Positions 9,076-19,334 are shown, counted from the stretch's first letter. The stretch: 64,000 nucleotides of DNA from Brucella pseudogrignonensis (GCF_032190615.1 NZ_JAVLAT010000003.1:372001-436000), one strand, 5' to 3'. Notes: a model not told the origin generated them from the sequence alone. A program made the numbers and translations.

Positions 9076-11070
9076 ATGCCAGCCAAATTTATTATCAATC
9101 CGCCTGTTTTTTTTGGTTCGATCATTATCATAGGATTATTTTTGGCGGTCGGTGTAATCGCGCCTGATCAAGCCGCTGAAATTTTTGCCGCTTTGCAAAC
9201 AAGTATTCTTTCGAATTTTGGTTGGTTCTACCTTTTGGTCGTAGGAATTTTTCTAGCCAGCGTTTTGCTGCTTAGCTTGGGGCGATATGGTCGCCTTAAA
9301 TTAGGACCTGATGACTCCACTCCAGACTTTAGCTTTATGTCGTGGATCGCAATGCTTTTTGCTGCCGGTATGGGCATCGGATTGATGTATTATGCTGTTG
9401 GCGAGCCAATGTCCCATTTCATGGCCCCGCCAACGGCTGAACCGCGCTCGATTGAAGCGACACGACAAGCAATGGCTGTGACGTTTTTTCATTGGGGGAT
9501 TCACGCTTGGGCGATCTATGCCGTTGTTGGTTTGTCACTCGCATATTTTGGCTATCGCTACAATCTGCCTTTAACGATCCGATCAGGCCTTTATCCTCTT
9601 TTGAAAGAGCGGATTAACGGCCCTGTTGGTCACGCTGTTGATATTTTTGCGATTGTCGGAACAATGTTCGGAATTGCCACTTCTCTCGGACTTGGCGTCT
9701 CACAAATTAATGCCGGGCTAAATTATCTGGCGGGAGTTCCCATCGGTTTAGAGGTACAGCTTCCGCTAATATTGGTCATTACCGGCCTTGCTACCATATC
9801 TGTTGTTACAGGACTTGATAAAGGCGTTCGCATTTTATCAGAAGTGAACCTTCTGATCGCAATTTTGCTTATGCTGTTTGTCCTCGTTGTGGGACCAACA
9901 GCACAGCTCTTTCGCGATTTTGTTCAGAATATCGGTCTTTATCTGGATTCCTTAGTACTGAGAACGTTCAATATATATGCCTACCAGCCCACACCATGGA
10001 TTGATGACTGGACACTTTTCTATTGGGCTTGGTGGATTTCCTGGTCCCCTTTTGTCGGCATGTTCATCGCTCGTATTTCGAGAGGTCGCACCGTACGTGA
10101 ATTTGTTACAGCCGTTTTGTTTATTCCAGCCGGTTTCACTTTCTTTTGGATGACGGTTTTTGGAAACTCTGCGATCTTGATTGACACAACTATCGCCAAC
10201 GGAAAGTTGGGGGCCGAGATAGCTGCTGACGTGTCAGTTGGTCTGTTCCATTTCTTTGAATACCTTCCCTGGACCACATTGACCTCAACGCTTGCCGTGC
10301 TCCTGGTGGCGATTTTCTTCATTACATCTTCAGACTCTGGATCATTGGTTGTGGATTCTATCGCTGCGGGTGGTGAGACAGAAACGACGACATCTCAACG
10401 GGTTTTCTGGTGCGCTCTTGAAGGTATCGTGGCTGCCAGCCTGCTTGTTGCAGGCGGATTAGGAGCCCTTCAATCGGTGACCATCGCAAGTGCACTTCCA
10501 TTTTCGATCGTCATTCTTGTTCTTGTATGGTCGCTTTTTAAAGGCATGCGAGCCGATCTTGCCCAGCAAGTAGCACATGCGGGAATTCCAAATGCGCCAA
10601 CGGCACAACCAGCAGCAGGTCTGACCTGGCAGCGCAGATTGGGGTTAATGCTGCATGCGCCTTCCGAACGTGAAGTGCTAACGTTTATCGAAGGTCCGGC
10701 GATGAAGGCACTTTCCGAAGTCGCGTCAGAACTCAACAATCGTGGACGCGACACGGTCGTGGTGTCGGAAGACAACGGTTCGATAGCGCTGCGCTCCACC
10801 GCCGAGGGGGTTCGTGACTTCATTTACGGAATAATGCCGGCCTCACACCAAATTCCAGCCTTCTCGACTATGGCCGTTGGGAAACCGGAATTTCGTTTTG
10901 AAGCAAGAACGTATTTTTCAAGCGGGGGGCGTGGCTATGACGTCATGGGCATGACGAAGGACCAATTGATCTCGGACGTACTGGTACAGTTTGAACGTTA
11001 CCTGGCATTAGTTCACACACTAGAAACGCAATTAGTCCACAGCGCCCCAGAACATTCAGCCGATATGTGA
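9076..11070 (+). CDS. BCCT-family betaine/choline/carnitine transporter
   Basis: A 664-residue secondary transporter with twelve expected transmembrane helices in the first 500 residues or so. The BCCT signatures are [16 protein letters not shown], in the unwound helix that lines the substrate site, and [21 protein letters not shown] cytoplasmic tail of about 150 residues follows, as in BetT-type carriers, where the tail senses osmotic state. The GMGIG form resembles the Na+-coupled BetP class. It probably imports choline or glycine betaine. The mechanosensitive channel gene follows, so the pair may serve osmotic balance. It stands alone and is not part of the flanking catabolic operons. Confidence 0.93.
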   Translation: MPAKFIINPPVFFGSIIIIGLFLAVGVIAPDQAAEIFAALQTSILSNFGWFYLLVVGIFLASVLLLSLGRYGRLKLGPDDSTPDFSFMSWIAMLFAAGMGIGLMYYAVGEPMSHFMAPPTAEPRSIEATRQAMAVTFFHWGIHAWAIYAVVGLSLAYFGYRYNLPLTIRSGLYPLLKERINGPVGHAVDIFAIVGTMFGIATSLGLGVSQINAGLNYLAGVPIGLEVQLPLILVITGLATISVVTGLDKGVRILSEVNLLIAILLMLFVLVVGPTAQLFRDFVQNIGLYLDSLVLRTFNIYAYQPTPWIDDWTLFYWAWWISWSPFVGMFIARISRGRTVREFVTAVLFIPAGFTFFWMTVFGNSAILIDTTIANGKLGAEIAADVSVGLFHFFEYLPWTTLTSTLAVLLVAIFFITSSDSGSLVVDSIAAGGETETTTSQRVFWCALEGIVAASLLVAGGLGALQSVTIASALPFSIVILVLVWSLFKGMRADLAQQVAHAGIPNAPTAQPAAGLTWQRRLGLMLHAPSEREVLTFIEGPAMKALSEVASELNNRGRDTVVVSEDNGSIALRSTAEGVRDFIYGIMPASHQIPAFSTMAVGKPEFRFEARTYFSSGGRGYDVMGMTKDQLISDVLVQFERYLALVHTLETQLVHSAPEHSADM

Positions 11071-11116
11071 TCATCGGCACATTAAATTTAAAATGCTAAC
11101 AACTGAGACAGGAATA

Positions 11117-11962
11117 ATGGAACAAAAAGCGACCGAAATCTTTGAAAACACCAATCAATTTTTGTTCCAGATATCAGATCTGCTTTTGCGCTATTCTCTA
11201 TCGACACTCGGTGCAATTTTTATCCTTTGCGCAGGGTGGATTTTAGCTGGAACACTTCAACGCTGGGCAGTCACGTCACTATCAAACATCCGTGGGCTTG
11301 ATAAAACAATCTCCAAATTTTTTGGTGGCGTGATCCGGTACGCAATACTTGCTATTGTTCTTGTGATGGTTTTGGGCCAGTTTGGCGTCCAGACCGCCTC
11401 GATACTTGCGGCACTGGGAGCTATTGGTCTCGCGATCGGCCTCGCTTTGCAAGGAACGCTTCAGAATATTGCAGCTGGCATTATGCTTCTGGTTCTTCGG
11501 CCGTTTCGAGTGGGTGAGTTTATAAGTGCAGGCAGCGTGATGGGTACTGTCGAAGAGATAGGCCTGTTTACGACCGAGCTTATATCTTACGATGGCATAT
11601 ACATTATGGCTCCAAATTCTACTCTTTGGAACACCTCTGTTACCAATTACAGTCGCCTTAAAGCGCGGATGCACGACTTCAAGGTTCGCATAGGATACGA
11701 TGACAGCATCGATGACGCTTTCAAAATAATTGAGAACATTGTTTCGTCACAAGTGGGCGTTCTGGCGGATCCTAAACCGGCATTTTTCGTCGATGAGCTC
11801 GGCGATAGTGCAATTATATTGTGCTATCGCTATTGGGTTGACAGCAACAATTATTGGGATGTGGTTCGCAACACCACCAAATCCGTGAAAACCTCCTTTG
11901 ACGAAGCCGGTATAAAAATACCATATCAGCAGGTTACCTATCATATGAAAGCTCAAAATTAG
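11117..11962 (+). CDS. MscS-family mechanosensitive channel
   Basis: A 281-residue small-conductance mechanosensitive channel. Three N-terminal hydrophobic helices end in the pore helix and beta domain, with GLAIGLALQGTLQNIAAG and LRPFRVGEFI. The C-terminal alpha/beta vestibule domain follows. ATG 11117 is preferred because AGACAGGA lies just upstream; an earlier ATG at 11093 adds only eight residues. The channel releases solutes on hypo-osmotic shock and sits 46 bp after the BCCT transporter, suggesting a shared osmotic role. Confidence 0.9.
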   Translation: MEQKATEIFENTNQFLFQISDLLLRYSLSTLGAIFILCAGWILAGTLQRWAVTSLSNIRGLDKTISKFFGGVIRYAILAIVLVMVLGQFGVQTASILAALGAIGLAIGLALQGTLQNIAAGIMLLVLRPFRVGEFISAGSVMGTVEEIGLFTTELISYDGIYIMAPNSTLWNTSVTNYSRLKARMHDFKVRIGYDDSIDDAFKIIENIVSSQVGVLADPKPAFFVDELGDSAIILCYRYWVDSNNYWDVVRNTTKSVKTSFDEAGIKIPYQQVTYHMKAQN

Positions 11963-12011
11963 ATCTTCATGCATAATTCTATTAATGGCCATGCGCCGAT
12001 TGGATTGTGCT

Positions 12012-13490
12012 CTAGTCTCCCTGACCTGAGCCCCTTTGTGCCTCCCGCTTGATAAAAGCAGCCATGCCTTCAGTTTGAATTTCATTGACTATTTCCCGAA
12101 GCATGGTGCCGAAAATTCCTTCCGTTAGCTGCTCAGGGAGAACATCAGGGCAAACAGTTGCAACGGCTCGAATTACTTCGTCGGAAGTAGCCGTATTCCT
12201 TAAAGCTCGCTGAAGCTCAGTTGCGCGCGGGTCATTCAACGTTTGTGAATTACCATCACTGTCTTTCTGAACAAGATAGGCAAGCCAGGCGGCCAGCGAA
12301 AATGCAAAAGGACGTATTGATCCGCCCGCTGCAATTGTTTCTAAAGCCGGAGCTGTTATGCGTTGAGGTAGCTTTTGCGTACCGTCCATGGCAATTTGCG
12401 TTGTTGAGTGCGCGATAGCCGGGTTGGAAAACCGCTCAGCCAGCGCAGAGGAATAGCTGTCGAGGTCAATTGACAGGCCCTTGACGGTTGCAGCAGCGGC
12501 TGCAAGATGACGCTTCACGATGAGGGCATGATCAGGGTCGGACATGACGTCCCGTACCAATGCTTTACCCGACAAGAGCCCACTATACGCAAGCATTGAA
12601 TGCGCACCATTCAGCATCCGAAGCTTCATATTTTCATACGCAGTAACATCTTCGACAAATAGGACACCGGCACATTCCCATTCTGGTCTTCCGGCACAAA
12701 ACTGATCTTCAATCACCCATTGGGAGAATGGTTCTGTTTCGACTGCAGCGTAGTCTTCGCGTCCCGTAAGCTCGGCTGCAAGTTTCACCGTTGCTGAACT
12801 TGAGGCCGGCGTAATCCGATCCACCATTGAAGATGGAAAGCTCGCATTGTTTGCTATCCAGCTGAACAGTTCTTCTCCATGGACTTCTTTCGCGAATGCA
12901 AGGACTGCATTTCGAAATTTCTGACCATTGTGAGATAGATTGTCACAACTTAGCACTGTAAAGGGTGGTAAGCCTTTTTCCATTCGTCGGTTGAGTGCCA
13001 AGACAATCAATCCGATCACGCCCATAGGCGTCTGAGGATTTACGAGATCGAAAACGATTGCAGGGTGATTGTGATCCAGTTGACCATTGCTCGATATGCC
13101 GTAGCCTTTTTCTGTGACCGTCAGACTGACGATGCGGCAGACGGCTGATGCCATGGCTTCCATTGCATCGGAACTTACATCAGGCCCGGCCAATACCCGT
13201 TCAAGCGCGCCAATCACCCGCGCCTCTGTGGACGCGCTGCGCGTGATCAGCGTGTAATGCCCTTGTTGCGGGTTCAAGCTCTCGGCGGCGGCAGTTCCTC
13301 GCAGTGAAACGCCAATAACGCGCCAGTCGCCACCTTTTTGTGCCAACACCCTATCGGTATAATCGAGGAGATGGGCGCGCGCAAAATTGCCAAGTCCCAA
13401 ATGAACAATCCCAGCGCCGTGGTTCTCCGGCCTATATGCCGGCCAGCGGGCTGAAGCGCCTTCATTTGCCTGTGCCGAAAGTCTCGTCAT
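12012..13490 (-). CDS. uxuB: D-mannonate oxidoreductase (fructuronate reductase)
   Basis: A 492-residue member of the long-chain mannitol dehydrogenase family. The N-terminal Rossmann part begins VHLGLGNFARAH and the catalytic part contains RMLNGAHSMLAYSG, with the Lys/Asn/His region typical of the family. UxuB reduces D-fructuronate to D-mannonate with NADH. Its start overlaps the uxuA stop by 4 bp (ATGA), so the two are translationally coupled. The gene is convergent with the MscS gene. Related mannitol or altronate dehydrogenases share this fold, but the uxuA neighbour supports UxuB. Confidence 0.88.
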   Translation of the reverse strand: MTRLSAQANEGASARWPAYRPENHGAGIVHLGLGNFARAHLLDYTDRVLAQKGGDWRVIGVSLRGTAAAESLNPQQGHYTLITRSASTEARVIGALERVLAGPDVSSDAMEAMASAVCRIVSLTVTEKGYGISSNGQLDHNHPAIVFDLVNPQTPMGVIGLIVLALNRRMEKGLPPFTVLSCDNLSHNGQKFRNAVLAFAKEVHGEELFSWIANNASFPSSMVDRITPASSSATVKLAAELTGREDYAAVETEPFSQWVIEDQFCAGRPEWECAGVLFVEDVTAYENMKLRMLNGAHSMLAYSGLLSGKALVRDVMSDPDHALIVKRHLAAAAATVKGLSIDLDSYSSALAERFSNPAIAHSTTQIAMDGTQKLPQRITAPALETIAAGGSIRPFAFSLAAWLAYLVQKDSDGNSQTLNDPRATELQRALRNTATSDEVIRAVATVCPDVLPEQLTEGIFGTMLREIVNEIQTEGMAAFIKREAQRGSGQGD

Positions 13491-14704
13491 TCAACAACCT
13501 TGACATTTGTATGCGACAGTGCGGTCATAATACCGCGTAATTCCGCCAGCCCTTTCAACCGACCAATAGATGGGTAACCCGGCTGTGCTCTTCTGTTGAG
13601 ATCATCCAGAATATCCTGACCATGATCTGGCCGCATGGGGATTTGCCAGTCTTTACGGTTTTGAGCCTTCCGGCGGTTTTCTTCGGCAAGAATGGCCGCA
13701 ACCATTGCGACCATATCGGTATGACCGTCCAGGTGAGCCGCCTCATGGAACGACCCGCCGAGATGAGATTCCTCAAGTGTGACGTTGCGCAGATGAAGAA
13801 AATGGACCCGATCACCCAGACGTTTCATCATACCAGGCAGATCATTGTCCGCGCGTGTGCCCAGTGATCCGGTGCAAACGGTAATGCCATTGGCTGGAAT
13901 ATTTACGGCATCCATCACAGTCTTATAATCGGCTTCGGTAGACATGATACGCGGCAGGCCAAGCAGTGGGAACGGTGGATCATCCGGATGGCAGCATAGG
14001 CGCACACCGAGTTCTTCTGCCAGCGGGCTGACTTCAGCCAGAAAATCGATCAGATGCCCGCGCAAATGTTCAGGCGAGATACTGTCGTAATGTGCAAGAT
14101 GAAGCTTTACATCGTCCATCGACATGCGTTCGGCAGCACCGGGCAAGCCGAACACGACATTGCCTGAAAGCTCGAGACGCCGTGAGTCGGACATCTCTGT
14201 AAAACGCTTGCGTGCGGCTTCGCGAATTTCGAGACTATAGTCGTCCTCTGCACCTTGGCGTTGCAGAAGAAACAAATCAAAGGCCGCAAAATCGATCGCG
14301 TCATAGCGCATACAGGTGGCACCGTTTGGTAATCGGTAAGCCAGATCGGTACGCGTCCAGTCAAGAATTGGCATGAAATTATAGCAAATGACCTCGATAC
14401 CTGCATCACGCAGGTTACGCATGGAAGTCTTCCAGTTTGCTATATGAGTTTTCCATTCTCCGGTCTGGCGTTTGATATCCTCGGAGACCGGAAGACTTTC
14501 AACGACTTCCCATCGCAGACCAGAGGGATCCCCGTTTTTCATTTGAGAAAGGTCGGCTTTTCGTTTTTCAATTTCGGCAGGTGACCAAACGGCACCGGTC
14601 GCAACATGGTGAAGGGCTGTTACCACACCTTCCACGCCTGCCTGCAACATATCGTCTATGGATACCAGATCTTTGGGACCGAACCAGCGCCAGGTCTGTC
14701 TCAT
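13487..14704 (-). CDS. uxuA: D-mannonate dehydratase
   Basis: A 405-residue mannonate dehydratase, close to the length of E. coli UxuA. It begins MRQTWRWFGPKDLVSIDDM, contains the conserved CYNFMPILDWTRTDL stretch, and has metal-binding residues around RLCCHPDDPP. It dehydrates D-mannonate to 2-keto-3-deoxy-D-gluconate with Mn/Fe in the cytoplasm. AGAGAG precedes the ATG. It lies between the zinc dehydrogenase gene and uxuB, all on the minus strand. No KDG kinase or aldolase is present in this window, so later steps must be encoded elsewhere. Confidence 0.95.
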   Translation of the reverse strand: MRQTWRWFGPKDLVSIDDMLQAGVEGVVTALHHVATGAVWSPAEIEKRKADLSQMKNGDPSGLRWEVVESLPVSEDIKRQTGEWKTHIANWKTSMRNLRDAGIEVICYNFMPILDWTRTDLAYRLPNGATCMRYDAIDFAAFDLFLLQRQGAEDDYSLEIREAARKRFTEMSDSRRLELSGNVVFGLPGAAERMSMDDVKLHLAHYDSISPEHLRGHLIDFLAEVSPLAEELGVRLCCHPDDPPFPLLGLPRIMSTEADYKTVMDAVNIPANGITVCTGSLGTRADNDLPGMMKRLGDRVHFLHLRNVTLEESHLGGSFHEAAHLDGHTDMVAMVAAILAEENRRKAQNRKDWQIPMRPDHGQDILDDLNRRAQPGYPSIGRLKGLAELRGIMTALSHTNVKVVE

Positions 14705-14722
14705 ATTATCGTCTCTCTGTTT

Positions 14723-15808
14723 TCAGTGCCGTGCGGATGCAGCGGCAAAAGTAATTTGAACCTTGACCGATTGGGAACGGTCGGTAGCCGCATGAAATGC
14801 GGCAAGCGCTTCCGTTACAGGCAATGTAGCCGTGATAATCGGGCGTGGGTCGATTTCGTGCGATCCGATAAGCTGCACGGCGTCAGCGAATTCGGTATCG
14901 AAGCGCTGCGAACCGACAAACTGAATTTCCTTACCAACCATGACATTCAATGGCATGGTTGTTGGCCCAGCAACGCCCACTTGCACCATCGTGCCGAGCG
15001 GTCGCAAACACGAAATTGCATCGTTGATTGCTGGGGCTGCGGCGGAACACTCAAAGACGAGATCAACCTTGCCCTTATCCTCTTTCCAGCGGTCAAGTCC
15101 GGTTGGATTGGCTGCAATGTTGACTGTGTGGTCAGCGCCCATTTTTGCAGCAATCGCCAGTGTCGCGTCCTGAATATCTGTGACGATAATTTCGGAAGCA
15201 CCCCGTTTTTTTGCCACCGCAACACAAAGCGCACCAATCGGGCCCGCTCCTGTCACCAGCACGACTTTGCCTGACAAGCTGCCGGCAATTGCCTCGCCCC
15301 GATTGGCTGCATGTAGACAGACAGCCAGCGGTTCTGAACAGGCCGCTGCACCGGGATCGATGTCATCAGGCACGGCAAAGCATTGATCCGCCTCAATTAC
15401 GATCCTGTCGCGAAACATCCCTTGCTGATGTGGAAGGTACATTGCAGAACCCTTAAACCGCATCGCAATGCAGTGGCGTGGAAGTCCGTGCTGGCAGAAA
15501 CTGCACGTACCACAAGGCTGCGACGGGTTCAGGGCCACGAGCTGGTCGCGCGTCAGGCCTGTCACTCCTTCTCCAAGCGCTTCGATGCGCCCGGATGCTT
15601 CATGCCCCAGAATTATCGGTTCGCGAACACGGATGGTTCCGATACCGCCTTCCAGCCAGTAATGCAGATCGGATCCACAAATTCCGCCAGCTTGTATTGC
15701 GACCATAACCTGACCTGGCCCCGGTCTTTCGAGAGGCCTGTTCTCAATGCGCAAGTCATCCTGAGCATGAAGGCAAACGACACGTGTTAGCGATTGTTCT
15801 GGCATCAT
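14723..15808 (-). CDS. Zinc-dependent L-idonate/L-gulonate 5-dehydrogenase-like enzyme
   Basis: A 361-residue zinc alcohol dehydrogenase. The catalytic Zn region has GGICGSDLHYW and GHEASGRIEALG. The structural Zn loop has four Cys in PCGTCSFCQHGLPRHC. The nucleotide fold has GAGPIGAL. It looks like IdnD, which oxidises L-idonate at C5. In this context an L-gulonate 5-dehydrogenase is attractive, because oxidising L-gulonate gives D-fructuronate, the substrate of UxuB encoded downstream. ATG codons at 15808 and 15805 both follow GAGG; the second has better spacing. Confidence 0.85.
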   Translation of the reverse strand: MMPEQSLTRVVCLHAQDDLRIENRPLERPGPGQVMVAIQAGGICGSDLHYWLEGGIGTIRVREPIILGHEASGRIEALGEGVTGLTRDQLVALNPSQPCGTCSFCQHGLPRHCIAMRFKGSAMYLPHQQGMFRDRIVIEADQCFAVPDDIDPGAAACSEPLAVCLHAANRGEAIAGSLSGKVVLVTGAGPIGALCVAVAKKRGASEIIVTDIQDATLAIAAKMGADHTVNIAANPTGLDRWKEDKGKVDLVFECSAAAPAINDAISCLRPLGTMVQVGVAGPTTMPLNVMVGKEIQFVGSQRFDTEFADAVQLIGSHEIDPRPIITATLPVTEALAAFHAATDRSQSVKVQITFAAASARH

Positions 15809-15812
15809 AACC

Positions 15813-17093
15813 TCAAGGCATCAAAGTGTTGGGCAACCAAGTCGCCAAAGGTGGGAAATAGCTGACCATCAGAAGAACGATAATATTGGTGATGATGTAA
15901 GGAATAATCGCTCTGATCACCGGTGATAGAGGAAGTCGTGCGATATTTGACGCCACGAAAAGGCAAACGCCGACAGGAGGTGTCGTTAGACCGATCATCA
16001 GATTCAGGACAGCAAAACACGCGAAGTGTATGGGATCTATACCGACGGCAATAGCGAGAGCCTGCAAAGGCACGAACAGAATAATCAACGCGGCAATCGT
16101 TTCCATGAACATGCCGACAAACAAAAGCAGAAGATTGATCAGCAAGATGACGAGAAACTTGTTGTCCGTAACTGACAGAACTGCATCGGCGAGAGCCTGT
16201 GGAATGCGCTCCGCGACTAGGATCCAACCGAATACATTTGCGGTACCAACCAATACCAAAATTCCGGCAGAACTAATGGCACTGTCGATGATGATCTTGG
16301 GAATGCGACTTACTGGTAATTCCCGATAGATAAATAGGCCGACGAGGGCAGCGTAAAGACAGGCTACCACGGCAGTTTCTGTCGGGGTTGTAATGCCGAT
16401 CAGTAAACCGCCGACGATCAGTGCTGTCATTGCTATTGCCCAGATCGCTCCGGTGAACGACGTGAACAACTCACGGACACCCTTCCAGTTTTCACGTGGG
16501 AAATTCTTTTTCTTTGCGATGAAGTAGGTTGTTACCATCATCGCGAAGCCCATTAGCAGTCCTGGCATTGCACCAGCCAGAAACAGCTTTCCAACAGAGA
16601 GGCCAGAGAGGGAGCCGACAATAATCATGGGAACGCTTGGGGGGATCATCGGGCCAACTGTCGATGAAGCAGCCGTAACTGCGGCTGAGAAATCAGCTGG
16701 GTATCCGACTTTTTTCATCCCAGGGATCATCATGCCGCCAACAGATGCCACATCGGCGACTGCAGTTCCCGAAATGCCGCCAAAAAGCATAGAAGCTGCG
16801 ATGTTTGCTTGTGCCAGACCGCCGCGCATCCAACCAACCAGAGCATTGGCAAAGCGAATGATCCGCTCTGTGATGCCGCCGGAGTTCATCAGGTTGCCCG
16901 CCAAAATGAATCCTGGAATGCAGAGCAGCACAAAACTGTCCATTCCAGCATACATTTTCTGAGGAATGACAACCAGTGGGATATCCGCGAAAAGAAGATA
17001 CGCCATTGAAGACAAGCCCAACGTCACCGCTACAGGCAAGCCGATGGCTAGTCCAAAGACAAATGTGCCAAGAAGAAGGGTCAGGCCCATCAA
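15813..17093 (-). CDS. TRAP transporter large permease (DctM family)
   Basis: A 426-residue DctM subunit with about twelve hydrophobic helices and family motifs such as FILAGNLMNSGGITERI, GGISGTAVADVASVGGMMIPGM, PPSVPMIIVG and LTTPPVGVCLFVAS. It is coupled to the small permease by a 4-bp overlap (17090-17093). It lies directly upstream of the 5-dehydrogenase gene, so the substrate is probably the hexonate or hexuronate processed by that enzyme and UxuBA. Confidence 0.92.
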   Translation of the reverse strand: MMGLTLLLGTFVFGLAIGLPVAVTLGLSSMAYLLFADIPLVVIPQKMYAGMDSFVLLCIPGFILAGNLMNSGGITERIIRFANALVGWMRGGLAQANIAASMLFGGISGTAVADVASVGGMMIPGMKKVGYPADFSAAVTAASSTVGPMIPPSVPMIIVGSLSGLSVGKLFLAGAMPGLLMGFAMMVTTYFIAKKKNFPRENWKGVRELFTSFTGAIWAIAMTALIVGGLLIGITTPTETAVVACLYAALVGLFIYRELPVSRIPKIIIDSAISSAGILVLVGTANVFGWILVAERIPQALADAVLSVTDNKFLVILLINLLLLFVGMFMETIAALIILFVPLQALAIAVGIDPIHFACFAVLNLMIGLTTPPVGVCLFVASNIARLPLSPVIRAIIPYIITNIIVLLMVSYFPPLATWLPNTLMP

Positions 17094-17590
17094 TTTTCCT
17101 CCGAATTGGTGATGGGTCGCCCATCATGGCGGCCTGTCAGCATCTCTATGATGCGCATGAGCGCCCAAATGGTTAGCGCTACGAAAAGGATAAGTTGAGA
17201 TGCGTGGATGAAATCCATGCGCCAACCAAGAGAAGGCGCGGTTTGACGGCTGCCAATGGTGGTGTAGTCCCATGCGGCCGGCAACAGAACGACGGCAAAA
17301 ACCACTGTTAGTGTTGCACTCACCAATCGCAGTAGCCATGGGATGCGTCCCGGCAGGCTCTCACATAACAGATCAACATTGACCATATCGCCGCTACGTA
17401 GGGCTAGGCCTGAACCCAGTGCGCCGATGTACAGCAGGCAAAACCTTGTGAGCTCTTCCGTCCAGACTGGCGCCGTGCTCAAAAATGTGCGGGCATAAAC
17501 CTGCAATAGGACTGAGCCCATAAGCACAAGAAATGTTGCGAGTATCAGAAGGCGACACACACCTTCCAATCCTTTAAATGTTTTTGTCAT
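17090..17590 (-). CDS. TRAP transporter small permease (DctQ family)
   Basis: A 166-residue protein with four hydrophobic segments and the DctQ pattern TAPVWTEELTRFCLLYIGALGSG near the second helix. It assembles with the large permease encoded next. GAGGAC precedes the ATG. A stem-loop separates it from the binding-protein gene upstream. Confidence 0.88.
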   Translation of the reverse strand: MTKTFKGLEGVCRLLILATFLVLMGSVLLQVYARTFLSTAPVWTEELTRFCLLYIGALGSGLALRSGDMVNVDLLCESLPGRIPWLLRLVSATLTVVFAVVLLPAAWDYTTIGSRQTAPSLGWRMDFIHASQLILFVALTIWALMRIIEMLTGRHDGRPITNSEEN

Positions 17591-17608
17591 GGTGTCCTCG
17601 ACAGGCTA

Positions 17609-17631
17609 GCTGCCGGACTTCATCCGGCAGC
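17609..17631 (-). other. Stem-loop between dctP and dctQ
   Basis: A perfect 9-bp inverted repeat (GCTGCCGGA and complement) has a 5-nt loop in the short gap between the binding-protein stop and the permease start. There is no T-run, so it more likely protects or processes mRNA than terminates it fully. It matches the need for excess binding protein. Confidence 0.5.
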
Positions 17632-17640
17632 ACCTTTATC

Positions 17641-18615
17641 TCAGTCGTTGAAGACCTGTTCGGCGAGTGGGCGGATTTCCTGTGGCACTGATGTCAGAAC
17701 TGCGTCCTTTGCCTTAGCCGCGAATGCTGCCTGATCGACCTCGACGAATTTTACACCGCGCGCTTCCAAATCAGTGACGAGTGCCTTTTCGTCGGCTACG
17801 AACAATTCTCGTTCATAAGTCTGTGTCGCTTTAGCCGCTTCCAGCAATGCCGCCTGATCCGCTTCTGACAATTTTCCCCAGCTGCGATCTGATATCGTGA
17901 GATAAATCCACGACCTAACGTGTTCAGTCTTATTGATGACTTTTTGAACTTCATAAAAACCACCTGACTTGAACAAAGCGAGCGGGTTTTCCTGTCCTTC
18001 AATCGTTCCGTTCTGAAGCGAGGTAAACACTTCCGAGAATGCCATAGGCGTTGGGTTTGCACCAAGTGACTGCCATGCGGCTACAAAAATCGGCACATTT
18101 GGCACGCGAACCTTGAAACCCTTCAAATCTTCCGGCTTCGTGATTTCACGATTAGCCGAAAGGTTGCGCGGTCCACGCGCAAAATAGGTCAGAGGACGAA
18201 TACCCGCCTTTTCGATAATTTCGGTTTCGATCTGCTTGCCAATATCACCCGATGCAACCTGATCCATATGTTCAAGCGACTTGTATCCATATGGTAATGC
18301 GAGCAAAGCGGCTTTTGGCGCCCAGTTCTGCAAGCTTTCACCGGTGATCGTCATGTCAGCTGTGCCAAGCTGCATACCGTTGATGACGTCGATTTCCTTA
18401 CCCAGTGATTCATTCGGATAGACTTCAACCGCCACGCGGCCTTCGGTGCGAGATTTGACCTCGTCAGCGAATTTCAGTGCAGCTTTGTGCCAGATGTTCT
18501 CTTCATTTGCGAGATGCCCGAGCTTGAGAGTAACCTCTTGCGCAAGCGATGTGCCTCCCATCAATGCAAGCATCGCGCAGGTTGCTGCTATATGCTTAAA
18601 ATTCTGAAACTTCAT
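17641..18615 (-). CDS. TRAP transporter substrate-binding protein (DctP family)
   Basis: A 324-residue periplasmic binding protein with a cleavable signal peptide ending GGTSLAQEV. It carries KPEDLKGFKVRVPNVP, with the ligand-clamping Arg, and TSLQNGTIEGQENPLAL, the DctP signature. Start 18615 follows a strong GAGGAGG site. It is 44 bp downstream of the GntR gene on the same strand, so regulator and transporter may be one transcript. The ligand is inferred to be a hexonate such as L-gulonate, D-mannonate or a hexuronate. Confidence 0.92.
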   Translation of the reverse strand: MKFQNFKHIAATCAMLALMGGTSLAQEVTLKLGHLANEENIWHKAALKFADEVKSRTEGRVAVEVYPNESLGKEIDVINGMQLGTADMTITGESLQNWAPKAALLALPYGYKSLEHMDQVASGDIGKQIETEIIEKAGIRPLTYFARGPRNLSANREITKPEDLKGFKVRVPNVPIFVAAWQSLGANPTPMAFSEVFTSLQNGTIEGQENPLALFKSGGFYEVQKVINKTEHVRSWIYLTISDRSWGKLSEADQAALLEAAKATQTYERELFVADEKALVTDLEARGVKFVEVDQAAFAAKAKDAVLTSVPQEIRPLAEQVFND

Positions 18616-18659
18616 TCTTTCCTCCTCTGGAATGACGTCGTTGCTGCTTTGGCGCAGCG

Positions 18660-19334
18660 CTAAAGAAAATATTCGGGCCGCTCCTGTTCGATCACTGGGA
18701 GATCGATTAGAATTCCCTGCAGGTGTTGCCGCATGAATAGTTCAGCTCGGGAAGCATCTCCCAACGCAATGGCCTCAACTACTTCACGGTGCTGGGCAAT
18801 CAGCCGAGCAACCGGAAAATGCATGCTTGAAAGAAAGCGCACCCGATCCATCTGTGCCTTCATCTCGACCACCACGCGCCAGGCCTTGCCCTTGCCTGCG
18901 CCTTCAGCGAGTGTGCGATGGAATATTTCATCCGCATCCATAAAATCTCGTGCAGATCCGCCGATTATATCTTCCTGACGAAGAAGTTGCGCGCGCAGTT
19001 CTTTCACAAGTGCATCGCTAGGAGAGTTGGCCAGGAGCTTAACGATGTCGGCTTCAACAGCTTCTCGGACGAAGCGGGCGTCCATTACCGCCTGAAGTGA
19101 GATTTTCGCGATAAACGTTCCGCGCTGCGGACGGACCTCAAGCAAACCTTCATTTGCGAGCGTAATGAAAGCTTCGCGCACAGGTTGACGGCTCACGCCA
19201 TACTGTTGAGCGACTTCCGCTTCCGAAATCCGCATACCCGGCGACAAGGCATTGTCAATGATGGCCGCCCGCAATGTTGCGTACAGCTGATCGACCACAC
19301 TGACGTGCTTTGTATGCAGGATCTGACTATGCAT
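18660..19334 (-). CDS. GntR-family (FCD) regulator of the uxu/TRAP operon
   Basis: A 224-residue FCD-type GntR regulator. The winged-helix part contains SEAEVAQQYGVSRQPVREAFI and is followed by an FCD domain with DADEIFHRTLAEG and HREVVEAI. ATG 19334 is chosen because GAGGAG lies 9 bp upstream; the longer frame adds 17 poorly conserved residues that span the likely operator. It is the promoter-proximal gene of the minus-strand operon and probably autoregulated through the TACCATAC repeats. Its role resembles UxuR/ExuR, responding to a uronate or hexonate. Confidence 0.87.
   Translation of the reverse strand: MHSQILHTKHVSVVDQLYATLRAAIIDNALSPGMRISEAEVAQQYGVSRQPVREAFITLANEGLLEVRPQRGTFIAKISLQAVMDARFVREAVEADIVKLLANSPSDALVKELRAQLLRQEDIIGGSARDFMDADEIFHRTLAEGAGKGKAWRVVVEMKAQMDRVRFLSSMHFPVARLIAQHREVVEAIALGDASRAELFMRQHLQGILIDLPVIEQERPEYFL

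Noticed and set aside
14606..15790. Several plus-strand frames opposite uxuA and the zinc dehydrogenase
   Set aside because: These are shadows of strongly conserved enzymes on the minus strand.
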